In this document: one piece after another, positions 35,141 through 46,053 of the stretch
Numbering within the stretch: position 1 is the first letter of the stretch
Layout: the number at the start of each line of letters is the position of its first letter
Assembly: GCA_022495005.1 (NCBI GenBank)
Contig: JAGYXB010001569.1
Location: 186,001-250,000 of the forward strand
Origin: Rhyacophila brunnea
Lineage: Eukaryota > Arthropoda > Insecta > Trichoptera > Rhyacophilidae
DNA: 64,000 nucleotides
Direction of reading: 5' to 3'
Notes under the pieces: generated by a model
The model's input: only the letters and a program-made list of their open reading frames with translations
Databases searched by the model: none
Told to the model about the DNA's origin: nothing
Made by a program: the position numbers and the translations under genes

Positions 35141-35352
35141 TTTCGACCATGTCCGATCCTAATAAGATCATATAGGTGGGTCAACACAGAGTGGAGGTTT
35201 GTATTAACAGATTTTTGTTTTTACGAGAAATGGATGTCAGCCACTTGCTCAACCTATTAGGTCCATACTCTGATTCATACACACCCAGACCCAGGATTCG
35301 AACCTGTGACCCACGACGCAATAGGCTGACGCTCAAACCGCGCGGCCATTGT
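35141..35352 (-). mobile_element. tRNA-derived SINE, family A, in a MITE
   Basis: Minus-strand copy: the tail CGACCATGTCCGATCC is at the left and inverse B-box GGATTCGAACC plus A-box GCGCGGCCATTG at the right. The flanks TTGTATTCTT (left) and TTGTGTTCTT (right) look like a 10-bp target duplication with one mismatch within the MITE. Confidence 0.78.
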
Positions 35353-35679
35353 GTTCTTAGTTCAATAATAACGAATAAGTATGACTGACAAAGTTTAGTG
35401 TGCACTATTTATGTCAGATCTTAACAGAATACCTACAGCCCTCACCACTGGAACCAAACATCTACTGATGCACATGTTGTATTATCAATCAATATATTTG
35501 TCCGCGTATCCAGGACTTAAAAGTCTTTAAATACCACAGTACTGTGGTGAAGTACGTATAACTGCGGTCTTGTTGAAGAAATTATCATTTACAGTGCCAC
35601 AAATTTATCTGAAGAATTGTTAAGGGAGCCACAGTCGAAAACTACCCAATCAAGACTCGCAACTGAACGGCATCTGAAG

Positions 35680-35815
35680 TCGCATTTAGACCAAGCGAGC
35701 GAATGTTTGTTCTTCCCCCACTCCAGCAAAATTCTCTCACTTTTTGATGAGCGAGCATAAGAATTTCGCTGGAGTGGGGGAAGAACAAACATTCGCTCGT
35801 TTCGTCTAATTGCGG
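35680..35815. repeat. Strong hairpin repeat
   Basis: CGAGCGAATGTTTGTTCTTC then CCCCACTCCAGC is inverted almost perfectly after a 38-base centre (GCTGGAGTGGGGGAAGAAC..CATTCGCTCG). Weaker pairing continues outward (GCATTTAGAC / GTCTAATTGC). It would form a very stable stem-loop; a small MITE is likely. Confidence 0.6.
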
Positions 35816-35869
35816 CTTGACAGTGGAATCACGCATTCTATATGGCGTCATAGTAGTTCAATTTTTGCC

Positions 35870-37980
35870 AGGTCTTCAGATAAGTTTGTGGTACTGTTGT
35901 ACCTGTCGCTTTAAATGAAATGTAATAATGCCGGGTTATTTCTAGAGTAAAAAAATAAAAAATATTTTTAATATCTTTAAAATAACATTACTGTGGTAAG
36001 CTAAATTTATTTTTTGTAAATAATATTATAAAACTTTGTTACAAAAACAAAACATGTCCATTGTAACCGATTATTTTTTTCATTATACGTTGTGATTATT
36101 GAATTAAAAACATTACTTCTTTTGAATGTTTAAATGTTCAAAAAAAAAACAGGTATATATATTACATTATAAACAATTAATCTCATTCTATAACAATGTC
36201 ATATTACATTATAGGTTGCAATGATTGCTATTCTGTTAAAATCACTCACTATATACTTAATATTGCAACACTTGTAATGCTTTATCATCATGTTATGTGC
36301 TGTCACAGTAAGCTGCCGCTACGGAATAAAAATATCATTTTTCTCGGTGTTTAAAATGTTATCAGACTGATGCTTCCACCCCGTAGCACATTTTGAACCT
36401 TTAAACGAACATTGTCATTCACGGCAAAATCTGCCGAAATCGCCAGAACAATAATGAGGTCTTGAACCACATTTGTCAGTGAACGTTATTTTCTATTTTC
36501 TGCAAGCCTACACATTTTGACTCGTGTCAAAATCGTGTGTTCTTTGTTTTTAGTGGTTTTCTCTGTGAATTTCTTATTAAAGTCTAGTATTTACATCTAT
36601 TATCTATAGTCTGCTGGTTGGGTCCTGTTCAAAATATTATCATTGGTTGCAATATCGCAAGTCATTTTATCATACGCATACGTAGAAACTGTTCAAATTA
36701 ATTGAAATTAGCATGGATAGTGAATAATTATTAAAAATACGGATACATTAGAGTTGGCACTCTCCATCATTGAATTTATAGAGATAGTGATCATTCAAAA
36801 TATTCTGTGGAATGACAAAACCATAGACTAAATTTATCACCGTGACAGCATGTGACGTGATCATAATGTAATAGCAACATGTGTCTTATTTATTTTAAAA
36901 TATTATACTCCTCGAAACCAGTGTCAAATAATATTATATTAAAATGTTAACAACGTGTCTTCCATAAATTCAGCCAACGTAAATCTGTTATAATTATTAT
37001 TAATATTATATAAAAAATTAAACTAACAATGGTAAAAAAAGTATACTTACCAAAGTCAGATTGTAATAATTTGTGTATTTTAAAAACAAAATATTGGACA
37101 ACATTCTTTCTAATAAATATTTAGCGTAAAGATGTTATCAAATCATCTTAATTCGTCCGCTTTCACAATGATAATAATATATATTTTGTGTTTTTTTTTT
37201 TTTATAATGGTGTAATAATTTAATATATTATAATTATATAAAAAATATTGCCTTAATAACTATAACGAATCTGTCCAGTATAATGTTGTGTATTAAAAAA
37301 TCTATTTCAATGTTTGTGTATAATAATATAATGAATACTTGGTAATATTTTTAATATCTATTTTTTTAAAACCTGTTAATCTTTTATAACACAGGGGGGG
37401 AGGTCCCTTGTCGGATCCAATTGGCGCAATATTTTTTCGTGTTTAATAAAGAATTGAAATTTAAACGCCCTCTCCCACTTATGCGCGCCTGTGTTGGATT
37501 TTCGGACTTGTATTATAAAGAAAAAAAAGGAATATTATTATAATAAGAAGCATTGTATTGAACCAATATCTGAATTGTTGCTATGTTGTAATCTTAATAA
37601 AAAGATTCATAAAATATACATCGTTTTACTATTAACCCATTGTGACCAACTTTATTTTTGTACATAGAATACAAAATTCACTTCCAACAATCAAATATTA
37701 ATAATTCAAAAAGTATGTGTTTACATTATTTGAATTTTTGAATATAAATAAAAAAGGATGTTTAATATGATTTAAAAGACAGAAAAGAAAAAAAATATAA
37801 AGTGAGGAGGTACCAAATTCAATAAATAAAAACTTTCGTTTATTTTTCTTCAGAATTTTTAAGCTTAGTGCTAAATAAAAAACCAATTACGTCGTAAAGA
37901 TTTTAAAAAACATGCTTGTATTATTATTAATAGTGTATTCTATTTTCATATGATAACCCATAAAATATCTGAAAATCATT
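35870..37980. other. No recognised feature
   Basis: About 2 kb of AT-rich intergenic DNA with homopolymer runs. No exon or element terminus that I can support. Confidence 0.5.
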
Positions 37981-37984
37981 GACA

Positions 37985-38160
37985 AACGCTCAGCGCTCGG
38001 AATGGAGCAGAACGCCCTGGAGCTTCGTTCCGGTTCGTGAATTCCTCGAGAATACCGTTCCGTCTCGTGGAATCCTCGAATATACCGTTCCTTCTCGTGG
38101 AATCCTAGAAGATAGCAAGATGTCTCGTAAAATTCTCGAACCTCATCGGAATATTTCATA
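37985..38160. repeat. 30-bp minisatellite, open on both strands
   Basis: About five imperfect units of the type CGTTCC-TCTCGTGGAATCCT then CGA-AATAC. The unit length is divisible by 3, so both strands read through: plus NTVPSRGILEYTVPSRGILE, minus RYIRGFHETERYSRGIHEPE (10-residue repeats). There is no sign of introns, promoter or partner domain, so coding is unproven. Confidence 0.6.
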
Positions 38161-38816
38161 TGGGGTTCCGGTTCAATATATTTTGAAAACATAATAAAAT
38201 AATTATCTTTCTATTAAACAATAATTTTATTGGTTGACCGGATTATTGTTCCTACATAATATGTTGATACAAATGGGTGCCACAATTAGCCAAGTTACAA
38301 TTTTGTTCATAGAAATGCATCGAGCTACGTATATTTTTCCCAACAACGCATTTCTAGACAACCCATGTGTCTAATAATAAAAAATAAAAGTTTTTATTGA
38401 AGAAAGCACCTTTAGATTTATTGCTCTCTTCCGTTTTCTTTATAAGACAATATGAGATATTATATTATTATAACAATGTTATTTTGCGTGGAGACAAAAT
38501 CACAAAATGCATTTAGGGTACCTGGTATTATTGGTATAGATTATAGAAGTGACACCCCGGGAGTCCGGGTAGGGGGGGGGAGTCGGGGCCGCACAGGCCG
38601 TTCGGACCTCCGCACTCAGCTCTCCGGTCGACCTGGCGTTAATGACGCCCTTGGTAGCGCACCGTCGGTCGATACGTGTAAGTTACACGACCAGCTTCCA
38701 CCCTTCGACTAGCTCAGTTATGTAAATTGTTCAGGGCGGTCAATCGAAGCTGGGTTTGGTGTTGGTAGAGCACGTTCAGTGTAAGGTTAGTCTTGACAGT
38801 TGGGTAAAATATAGGA

Positions 38817-39502
38817 TGTCGGCATGATAAAAATGAAGAACGCACCAATTGATCGACGCGAAGGTCAACGGTTTTTATTACTAATTATGGTTCACATTAA
38901 GGTTACATACACAACACAACACACAGGTACACAATTATTAAGTTTTTTCACAGTTTATAAAGTTACAGGCACATTCGAGATTAAAGGTCGGTCAAAAGTT
39001 TGCTGAATATTAATTAAATTTTCACGAGTCGATTGATTCATTTATATTTTTATTCGTAGTGATCGCGCGGCTACTCTATTATTTATAGAAGGGTTATCTG
39101 AGTTGATTTCCTCGATTTTTAAATTCTTCAGACAACTCTGGGCGCCTTGTGTAGCCAACGAAAAATAAACAAATCGCGAGTCACGTCACTTAACTGATAT
39201 GGGAAGTTGGTATGTAGTAAACACGTGTTGCCGGACCGGATCAATTCCTGTCGATACAGCAATTGTTTTAACAGTAAGTAAACAGTAAAAATTATTATAC
39301 TCCGCGGGACATGCTATCCGACGTCTTTTTCTTACTGACCTGGCAGATCGCACCATCGGTTATGTCCCCTTTTCAGGCTTTATCGCTGTCCCTCTCAATC
39401 TACCCCTGAACGCTCACCCCTCTCTGTCATTCTCGCCTGCGGCGGGTCCTTTACCTGACAAGAGTCATTACGCTCATGTTCCAGCCAGGTAGCCGTGTTA
39501 CA
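38817..39502 (-). repeat. Possible LTR-like sequence
   Basis: On the minus strand it begins TGTAACACGGCTACCTGG at 39502 and could end GCCGACA at 38817. TGTAACA starts and ACA ends are typical LTR borders, and the segment is GC-richer than its surroundings. No 4-6 bp duplication, primer-binding site or polypurine tract was found. The GC-rich stretch next to it (38560-38720) may belong to the same element. Confidence 0.25.
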
Positions 39503-40075
39503 TGAATTCGGGGATCGTGCTCAAAAGAAACAATATTAGGTATGGTTTTTAAATATACGAACCTAACTAAACGCACAGCTATCATTACAACAAAATCTTA
39601 ATATATACGATTTAAAAACTTAAATTATTTCTTTGGAGTCTCGATTATTAATACTAATCTCGCGTGACCAACCTTTATCTCACCTATCTAGCAATTTGTA
39701 CATTTTTTAGTTAATAAATAAAAGTACAGAGCATTTTATTTGATCGAGCGGCGATAGACGGACATTTGGCTTAGCGGACTATAAGAAACATGAATGTGGC
39801 ATCCATAGCTTCGCTCGAACTTTACCTTAAAGGGGTCCTCCATACACGTAAAAACGTGGAGGTATCAGAAGGACGTAAGGTAGATGGTTTGTGAAATACA
39901 AAAGTATCATGATGCAATCAATCCACTTTTCGAATATTCACGTCATTCTTATAATAATAATATATACAATGGAAAATGTATTAGGCACTCATAAAACAAT
40001 TGCAGGTAGGTGTATATTGATATATTATAATATTATAATCAATTAATGAAAATGGTTTTTTAAATTTTCATGGTA

Positions 40076-40228
40076 TTGTACAACAACATCTTCTTGTCTA
40101 CGCTTCTAGGCGCTGCTGACTACTAAATGGGGGGAGCTTGTTAGTTTATAATGGAATTCCGGGTGAAAATGGGTGGAGCGTGTTAGTTCACAGTTTTAAC
40201 ACGTAGCCAAAAAGATGTTGTCGTACAA
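40076..40228. mobile_element. Short TA-flanked MITE inside the tandem array
   Basis: The left TTGTACAACAACATCTTCTT and the right inverted TTGTACGACAACATCTTTTT continue as GTCTACG/GGCTACG. TA adjoins both ends (40074-40075, 40229-40230). Its 153 bp interrupt a tandem unit. Tc1/mariner class by target preference. Confidence 0.75.
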
Positions 40229-41407
40229 TAGTAGAAATGCCCTCTAAAATTTTCACGTTTTTAATACTAAGCTTCAAATAATATCGATATTGCATATTTA
40301 AAAAAATGTATTAGGCTCTCATAGTCCGCTGCAGGTAGATTGTTTATGAAAAAATGGAAATCCCTTCTACAGTTTTCACCTATTTATTACTAAGCTTAAA
40401 ATAATATTGTTTTGCATATTATAAAAAAAATGTATTAGGCTCTCATAGGCCCCTGCAGGTAGATTGTTTGTGAAAAATAGCAATGTCTTCTAGAATTTCC
40501 ACCTATTTATTACTAAGCTTAAAATAATATTGATTTGCATAATTAAAAAAAAAATATTAGGCTCTCATAAAACCCTGCAGGTAGATTGTTTACGAAAAAA
40601 TCGTAATGCATTCTAGAATTTTCACCTAGCTTAATATAATATTCAAATCGCGCATTTTAAAAAAATGTATTAGGTTCTCTTAGACTCCTGCAGATAATTG
40701 TTTATGAAAAATGGCAATGCATTCTAGAATTTTCACCTAAGTTAAAATAATATTCATATCGTATATTTTGAAAAAAATGTATTAGGCTCTCATAGACTCC
40801 TGCAGGTAGATTGTTTATGAAAAATGGCAATGCCTTCTACAATTTTCACCTATTTATTACTAAGCTTAAAATAATATTGATATTCCATATTTTTTTTTAA
40901 TGTATTAGTCTCTCATAGAACCCTGCAGGTAGATTGTTTATGAAAAAATGGCAATGCCTCGTACAATTTTCACATATTTATTACCACGCTTAGAATAATA
41001 TTTATATTTCATATTAAAAAAAAATGTATTAGGCTCTCATAATATAGAGCTCATAGATAAGGTAGATTGTTTGTGAAAAAATATAAAAGTATCATAATGT
41101 AATCCTCCTTTTCAAATAATCACTACATTCTTATCGATGCACTGGAAAATGTATTAGGCACTCATAAACTTATGTAGGTATATTGCTTTATAATCAATTA
41201 AAGAAAATTGTTTTTGATTATTTTTTAATAGTACCAACATGGTAATGGCAATTTCTTTTAGAATTTTCACATTCTTACTAAGTTAAAATAAGGAATAATG
41301 ATATTTTCATGCTAGGCGAATGTATTAGGTTCTCATAAAAGTAGATGGTTTATGAAATACAAAAGTAGGTGTCATGATACTATTTGCTTTTAGAATATTC
41401 TCTACAT

Positions 41408-41650
41408 ACCCACGGTGGCCGCGCGACTCAAGCGTTGGACTATCACGCCGTGGGTCCCAGGTTCGAATCCTGGGTCTGGCAAGTACACATATTGTTTTTC
41501 AATTTGTGTGTGAGTCAGGGTATGGACCTAATAGGTTGAGCAAGTGGCTGACATCCATTTCTCGTAAAAACAAAATCTGTTTATACAAACTTCTACTGTG
41601 TGGAGGCCCATATTATGATCCTATTAGGATCGGACATGGTCGGAAAATAA
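41408..41650 (+). mobile_element. tRNA-derived SINE, family A, with 14-bp target duplication
   Basis: The best-defined copy. AATATTCTCTACAT occurs at 41394-41407 and again at 41651-41664, an exact 14-bp duplication of a tandem-array unit. The 243-bp insert starts ACCCACGGTGGCCGCGCG and has B-box GGTTCGAATCC, body GGTTGAGCAAGTGGCTGAC and tail TTAGGATCGGACATGG. It ends in a short A-rich tail. This fixes the family's full length at about 240 bp and shows target-primed retroposition. Confidence 0.92.
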
Positions 41651-41720
41651 AATATTCTCTACATTCTTATAAAGGCACTGGAAAATGTCTTAGGCAATCA
41701 TACAACCTATGCAGGTGAAT

Positions 41721-43434
41721 ATATTGTTTTTGTCATCGTAATTATTGATTTTTGGGTTTTCACCGCGAGTACTTCTTCCTTCTTTCCTCGACGTTTCGGG
41801 CTATTATATTGTAACATGTTGAGGATAGAAAGAAGAAGTACACATGGTAAAAACGCAAAAATCAATTACAACAAGGTATCTTCACTCATGTTTCCATCTA
41901 CACTTAGTTTTACATGTATTTATTCAAACTACTGACGAAACCAATGGGAAATTGTATTGGTTTGTCTATTATTTCATGTATTTTTATGTTTCCTTCTTCC
42001 AATTAGATTCATATGCATTTAGATATTAAATATATTTGTATATTAATGTTATGATTTTGTAAACGATTTCGTAACCTTATATTATTATATATTTTGATGT
42101 CACAAACAACTGATTCGGGCGAATGTGGTGATGAAAATATTTTATAAAGTAGGTACATTATGTAAAACTGGGATATTTTTTGTATTACAGTTATTATATC
42201 GAATATTGCATATATTTTTTGAAAAATATTGAGCGTTTTGTAAAATTTTCTATTTCGAGCACTGCAAACGTTGTACTTTGGACATTTCTAGCAATAGGTA
42301 AAATTTCGAGAATCTATTCCTAGTTTAAGTTCTAGTTTTAAGAAACGATTGTATCTCTTATAGTAGATAAATACCTCTTACTTTTAACGGAAGCCATCTT
42401 ATTCTATATAATTACATTAGGTATTTTTAGCAATTTGTACACTGTATGAATAATGATTATTATGAAACTGCACTTTGTGAAATAGTATTAAGATTTATTA
42501 GCTCATCACTAGAATTCATGAATTAATAATTTTCTATATTATAAATAACCGACATCATTTCGCGTTTAGTCGACACACAGGATAATGAAATATTAATTTT
42601 CCAGAAATCGGTAGTAGCAAAATTATTTTTATCTTCACTGATTTAAATTGGAGTACACATAAATCAAAATATCTTACCGACATTGTATTTCTAACCGATT
42701 TTAAATTTATAAAATAATGAATTCTATTGTTTTTAGTTTTACAGGCATTTTACATACGAGATTGCTAAATATGATACTAAACATAATTTGACCGTGAACA
42801 ATAATCTACGGCGTTTATAATAACAAACCATAATTCAAATCTGTAATTGCTCTCTACTCAGACCAATAAGATGTCATTTTACCCGGTCGGCGCACGATAT
42901 TCTGGAACTTACGCATGGCGAAAACTATTAGCACGGTTTAAGTTTTGGGTTCATTTTAAGTAAGCTAAATATATTGCCGGGGCGCAAATGATTTCAGTGA
43001 GAATGACGTATACGGTGCATAGTGACTGTATTATCGCCTATTGACAATATGGGCACATCGGTTTATGGTTTGCATTACAATAAGTGAGCGATAATATTAA
43101 AAACCTATGAAGAAAAAATATGATTTACGATGTTGAACGATGTTTCATAGCAATTCAAGCAGTGCAGTGCACTTGTATGATGTTAGACCAGCCACCGCTG
43201 GTCCCAATATTGAAGCTCGATTTGATATAAATAAAAAAAATCAAGTTATACACATTTATATTTTTATAAAAATCGATGTTTTTTTTAATAAATATAAAAA
43301 ATATTAAAACGATGAATCAGTCAAAAATCTAAACGACGAAAAATTGAAAACTTAATAAACTAAATTTTTAAAAATAAATATGACCATAAAATATAATGTA
43401 ATAATAAGATAATTAGGGGCTAAAGGTTGGTATG
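41721..43434. other. No recognised feature
   Basis: AT-rich intergenic sequence. Short inverted words such as GAAGAAGTAC near 41770-41840 form a hairpin (CGCGAGTACTTCTTCC..AAGAAGAAGTACACATGG), perhaps a small MITE. Confidence 0.4.
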
Positions 43435-43712
43435 ACTTCAGTGGGGTTTGCCTTGATGCCAGATCAGGTGTGCTTCCATTTGAAATGCTGAGTATGTCGA
43501 CTATCCATGATAGCTCTGCCAACAAATCCTACCTCTAACCTCTCCGTGGGGGTCCCTAGGCAATACAGCATGCTGTAGCAGATAGAGGAGGGTGCAAGGC
43601 GAATCACCAGCGCCTAAAAACTGGTACATTCTGGCTACGGGAAGGAAAACCCCTACAGAAAACCAGGGCATGTTCATGGGCCCTAAGGTGGCAGCCCCAC
43701 CAGTGAACTCGG

Positions 43713-46052
43713 GTGCTGTGGGATGATCACCTGCACACCCTAAAACAACAGATTAATCCAAGCACAGGGAAGCCTCGGACCCCCGTTTCCATCTTGACGA
43801 CTTCACCTGAATTCGGTAAACGATTTTGTTTTGGAACCTACAATATCCGTACTCTAAATGTCCCTGGAAAGGCCGAGCATCTAACAGAAATACTTTCTTA
43901 ATACAAGTTAGATGTTCTCGGGATCAGTGAGTGTCGACTCACTGGCTTTGGCGAGAAGTTTATTCGTGGGTTTCGTCTATTGTACTCCGGACACGCCACA
44001 TTGCGACGTAGTGGAGTCGGATTGCTGATGTCGAAGGAAGCTTGCAAGTGCCTCACCAGCTGGGAACCTATCTCCGAGCGTCTACTCCGTGCTACTTTCA
44101 AGACCAAGTCGGGCTCCATCACTTTTCTGCAGTGCTATGCTCCCACAGAGGCTGCTAGCGATGCAGATAAGGATACATTCTACGAAAGTTTGGCGAAAGC
44201 CGCTGGAAATATCCCCAGCTGTGATCATGCAGTTATCCTTGGTGATCTAAATGCCAAAGTAGGATCTGACCCCTCGCGTGGACCCTTTGTGCTGGGAAAA
44301 CATGGCCTTGGCCAAATGAACGATAATGGTTCCCGTCTGGTAGATTTTGCCTCAATGAATGGTCTTGTGATTGGTGGTAGTCTTTTCCCTCATAAGACCA
44401 TCCACAAATATACATGGACATCGCCAGACGGTAATACAAGAAACCAGATCGACCACATTTTGGTCAAAGCGTAATACCGGCATGAACTGCTAGACGTGCG
44501 GACATACAGAGGTGCAGACGTCCACAGTGACCACGAACTCTTGGTCGGAAATCCCGTATAGACCTCAAACGAGTCCCAAAACCCAAAAGGACGGTCAGAC
44601 TCGATGTGGAAAAACTGAAAAGTACCCGTGTGAGTGCAACCTATGAACTGGAGCTGCAGAAGCGCTTGTATGATGCTCGAACTCTCACGTCTTCCATTGA
44701 CTCGGATCCCTTGGAAGGAAAATGGATATTATTCCGGGATGCTATAATGAGCTCCGCAACTACTACCTTAGGAGAGCGGCATACGCACAGGCCGGACTGG
44801 ATGTCACCTCATACATAGGAGATGATTGAGAAGAGGAAGCTCCTGAAAGAATTGCGAGACAATGGTACATACGACCCACAGCGCAGCGCGGAATACCAGA
44901 CAATGGACCGCGTGGTAAAGCGTTCTGCCCGCCGCGATAAGCGCCGACGCCTGGATGACCTCATTCGGGATGCGGAATCTGCTGCCTGCAAGAATAATCC
45001 AAGTGCTCTCTTCCGCATCACCAGAGCAATTGGCGGTAGGAGACGTTCAGTGGTCACCGCATTACGCAACTCTGACGGAGTGACAGTCACTGAACCTGCA
45101 AAGGTCCAGGAGCTATGGCGCCAACATTTCAGTGATGTCCTGAATCGCCCACCTCCATTGCATCCCTTCGATATTCCGTCGGAGATCACCGCCCTCGGAA
45201 TCACTACTGCATCGGGATTCTGCGAAGATCCTCTCGACAACTGCTGAAGTTAAAGAGGCTGTCAAAAGACTGAAGCGCAGGAAAGCTCCTAGAGATGATG
45301 GCATCCATGCAGAATTTCTGCTCTGCGGACTGAGCGCTGTATTGCCGTCCTTGTGTGACCTTCTGCACGAGGTGTGGGAAAAGGAGCAGTGCCCCAAAGC
45401 CTGGAGGGATGGTACCGTTGTTACTCTGCACAAAAAGGGTAACCCACAAGACTGTAATAATTACAGAGGAATCACTCTCCTCAGCGTTCCCGGGAAGGTG
45501 TTGGTGCAGATTCTCCTGTACAGGATTAGAAGTCCCATGCTGGACGTTTTGCGTGCGCAGCAGAGTGGATTTGTCCCGGGGAAGTCCTGCTCAGAGCATA
45601 TTTCAACTCTCCGATGCCTCCTGCAACAGTACCAAGAGATGAATATACCTGTCGCCTGCTGCTTCGTGGACTATGAAAAGGCATTTGACAGTCCTCATCG
45701 TGAATCTCTGTGGCAAATTCTGCTAGGCTATGGTGTCCCACGGAAACTGGTCGCCGTGATAAGTGCTCTTTACACCAATACAGAGTGTCGCGTGAGAGCA
45801 GCCGGAACATCCTCTGACCTCTTTGAAATCACGTCAGGAGTCAAGCAAGGATGTGTACTTGCGCCCTTTCTTTTTATCATCATGATGGATTTCATAATGC
45901 GTAAGACGGTTTGCCCCGACAGTGGGATACGCCTACATCATGATGACACAAGCGATCTATGTGAAGAAAGACTGTGCGACTTGGAGTATGCAGACGACGC
46001 AGTCGTGTTTAACTCGACGATCGAAAGGTTGGAGGTGACCGTGAACAGGCTA
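43713..46052 (+). pseudogene. RTE ORF, endonuclease and RT domains
   Basis: The endonuclease starts FCFGTYNIRTLNVPGKAEHL. The catalytic motifs seen are GISECRLTGFGE (E), QCYAPTEAASDADKD, VILGDLNAKVGSD (D, N) and NQIDHILVKA plus SDHELLVG (SDH). In-frame stops lie at 43899 and 44472, with another stop at 44816. Frames shift near 44570 and 45230. The RT follows: RGITLLSVPGKVL, QSGFVPGKSCSEHI, CCFVDYEKAFDS, SGVKQGCVLAPFLF and the active-site box LEYADDAVVF. The frame is then cut at VNRL by the insertion. Domains are all recognisable, so inactivation is moderate in age. Confidence 0.85.
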
Positions 46053-46053
46053 G

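Larger units (their letters stand above)
33999..35452. mobile_element. hAT-type MITE, CAGTGG family, interrupted by a TIR element and a SINE
   Basis: The left end CTGTGGCGAAGAGTGGCGG and family words to 34070 (GACATAAATTATTCACAC, TTTGTCAGTCATACGTATTT) are separated from the remainder. The remainder resumes at about 34880 (CATTGAACTAATACTACAAA, TTAGTTATTAAAATTCAATT) and ends with GTGTGCACTATTTATGTCAG and CCCTCACCACTG at 35452. The intervening block is the TIR element at 34072-34846 plus about 30 bp. A SINE (35141-35352) sits in the right half. Confidence 0.65.
39880..41720. repeat. Satellite-like tandem array, about 120-bp unit
   Basis: The unit contains TGTATTAGGCTCTCATA, CCTGCAGGTAGATTGTTT, ATGAAAAA-GGCAATGC and TTACTAAGCTTAAAATAATA. 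TTAGGCTCTCAT-type words occur near 39980, 40310, 40436, 40556, 40670, 40781, 40905, 41029, 41153, 41324 and 41690. The middle copies (40250-41030) are regular at about 110-125 bp. The outer ones are longer and more diverged. A MITE (40076-40228) and a SINE (41408-41650) are inserted in it. Confidence 0.85.
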
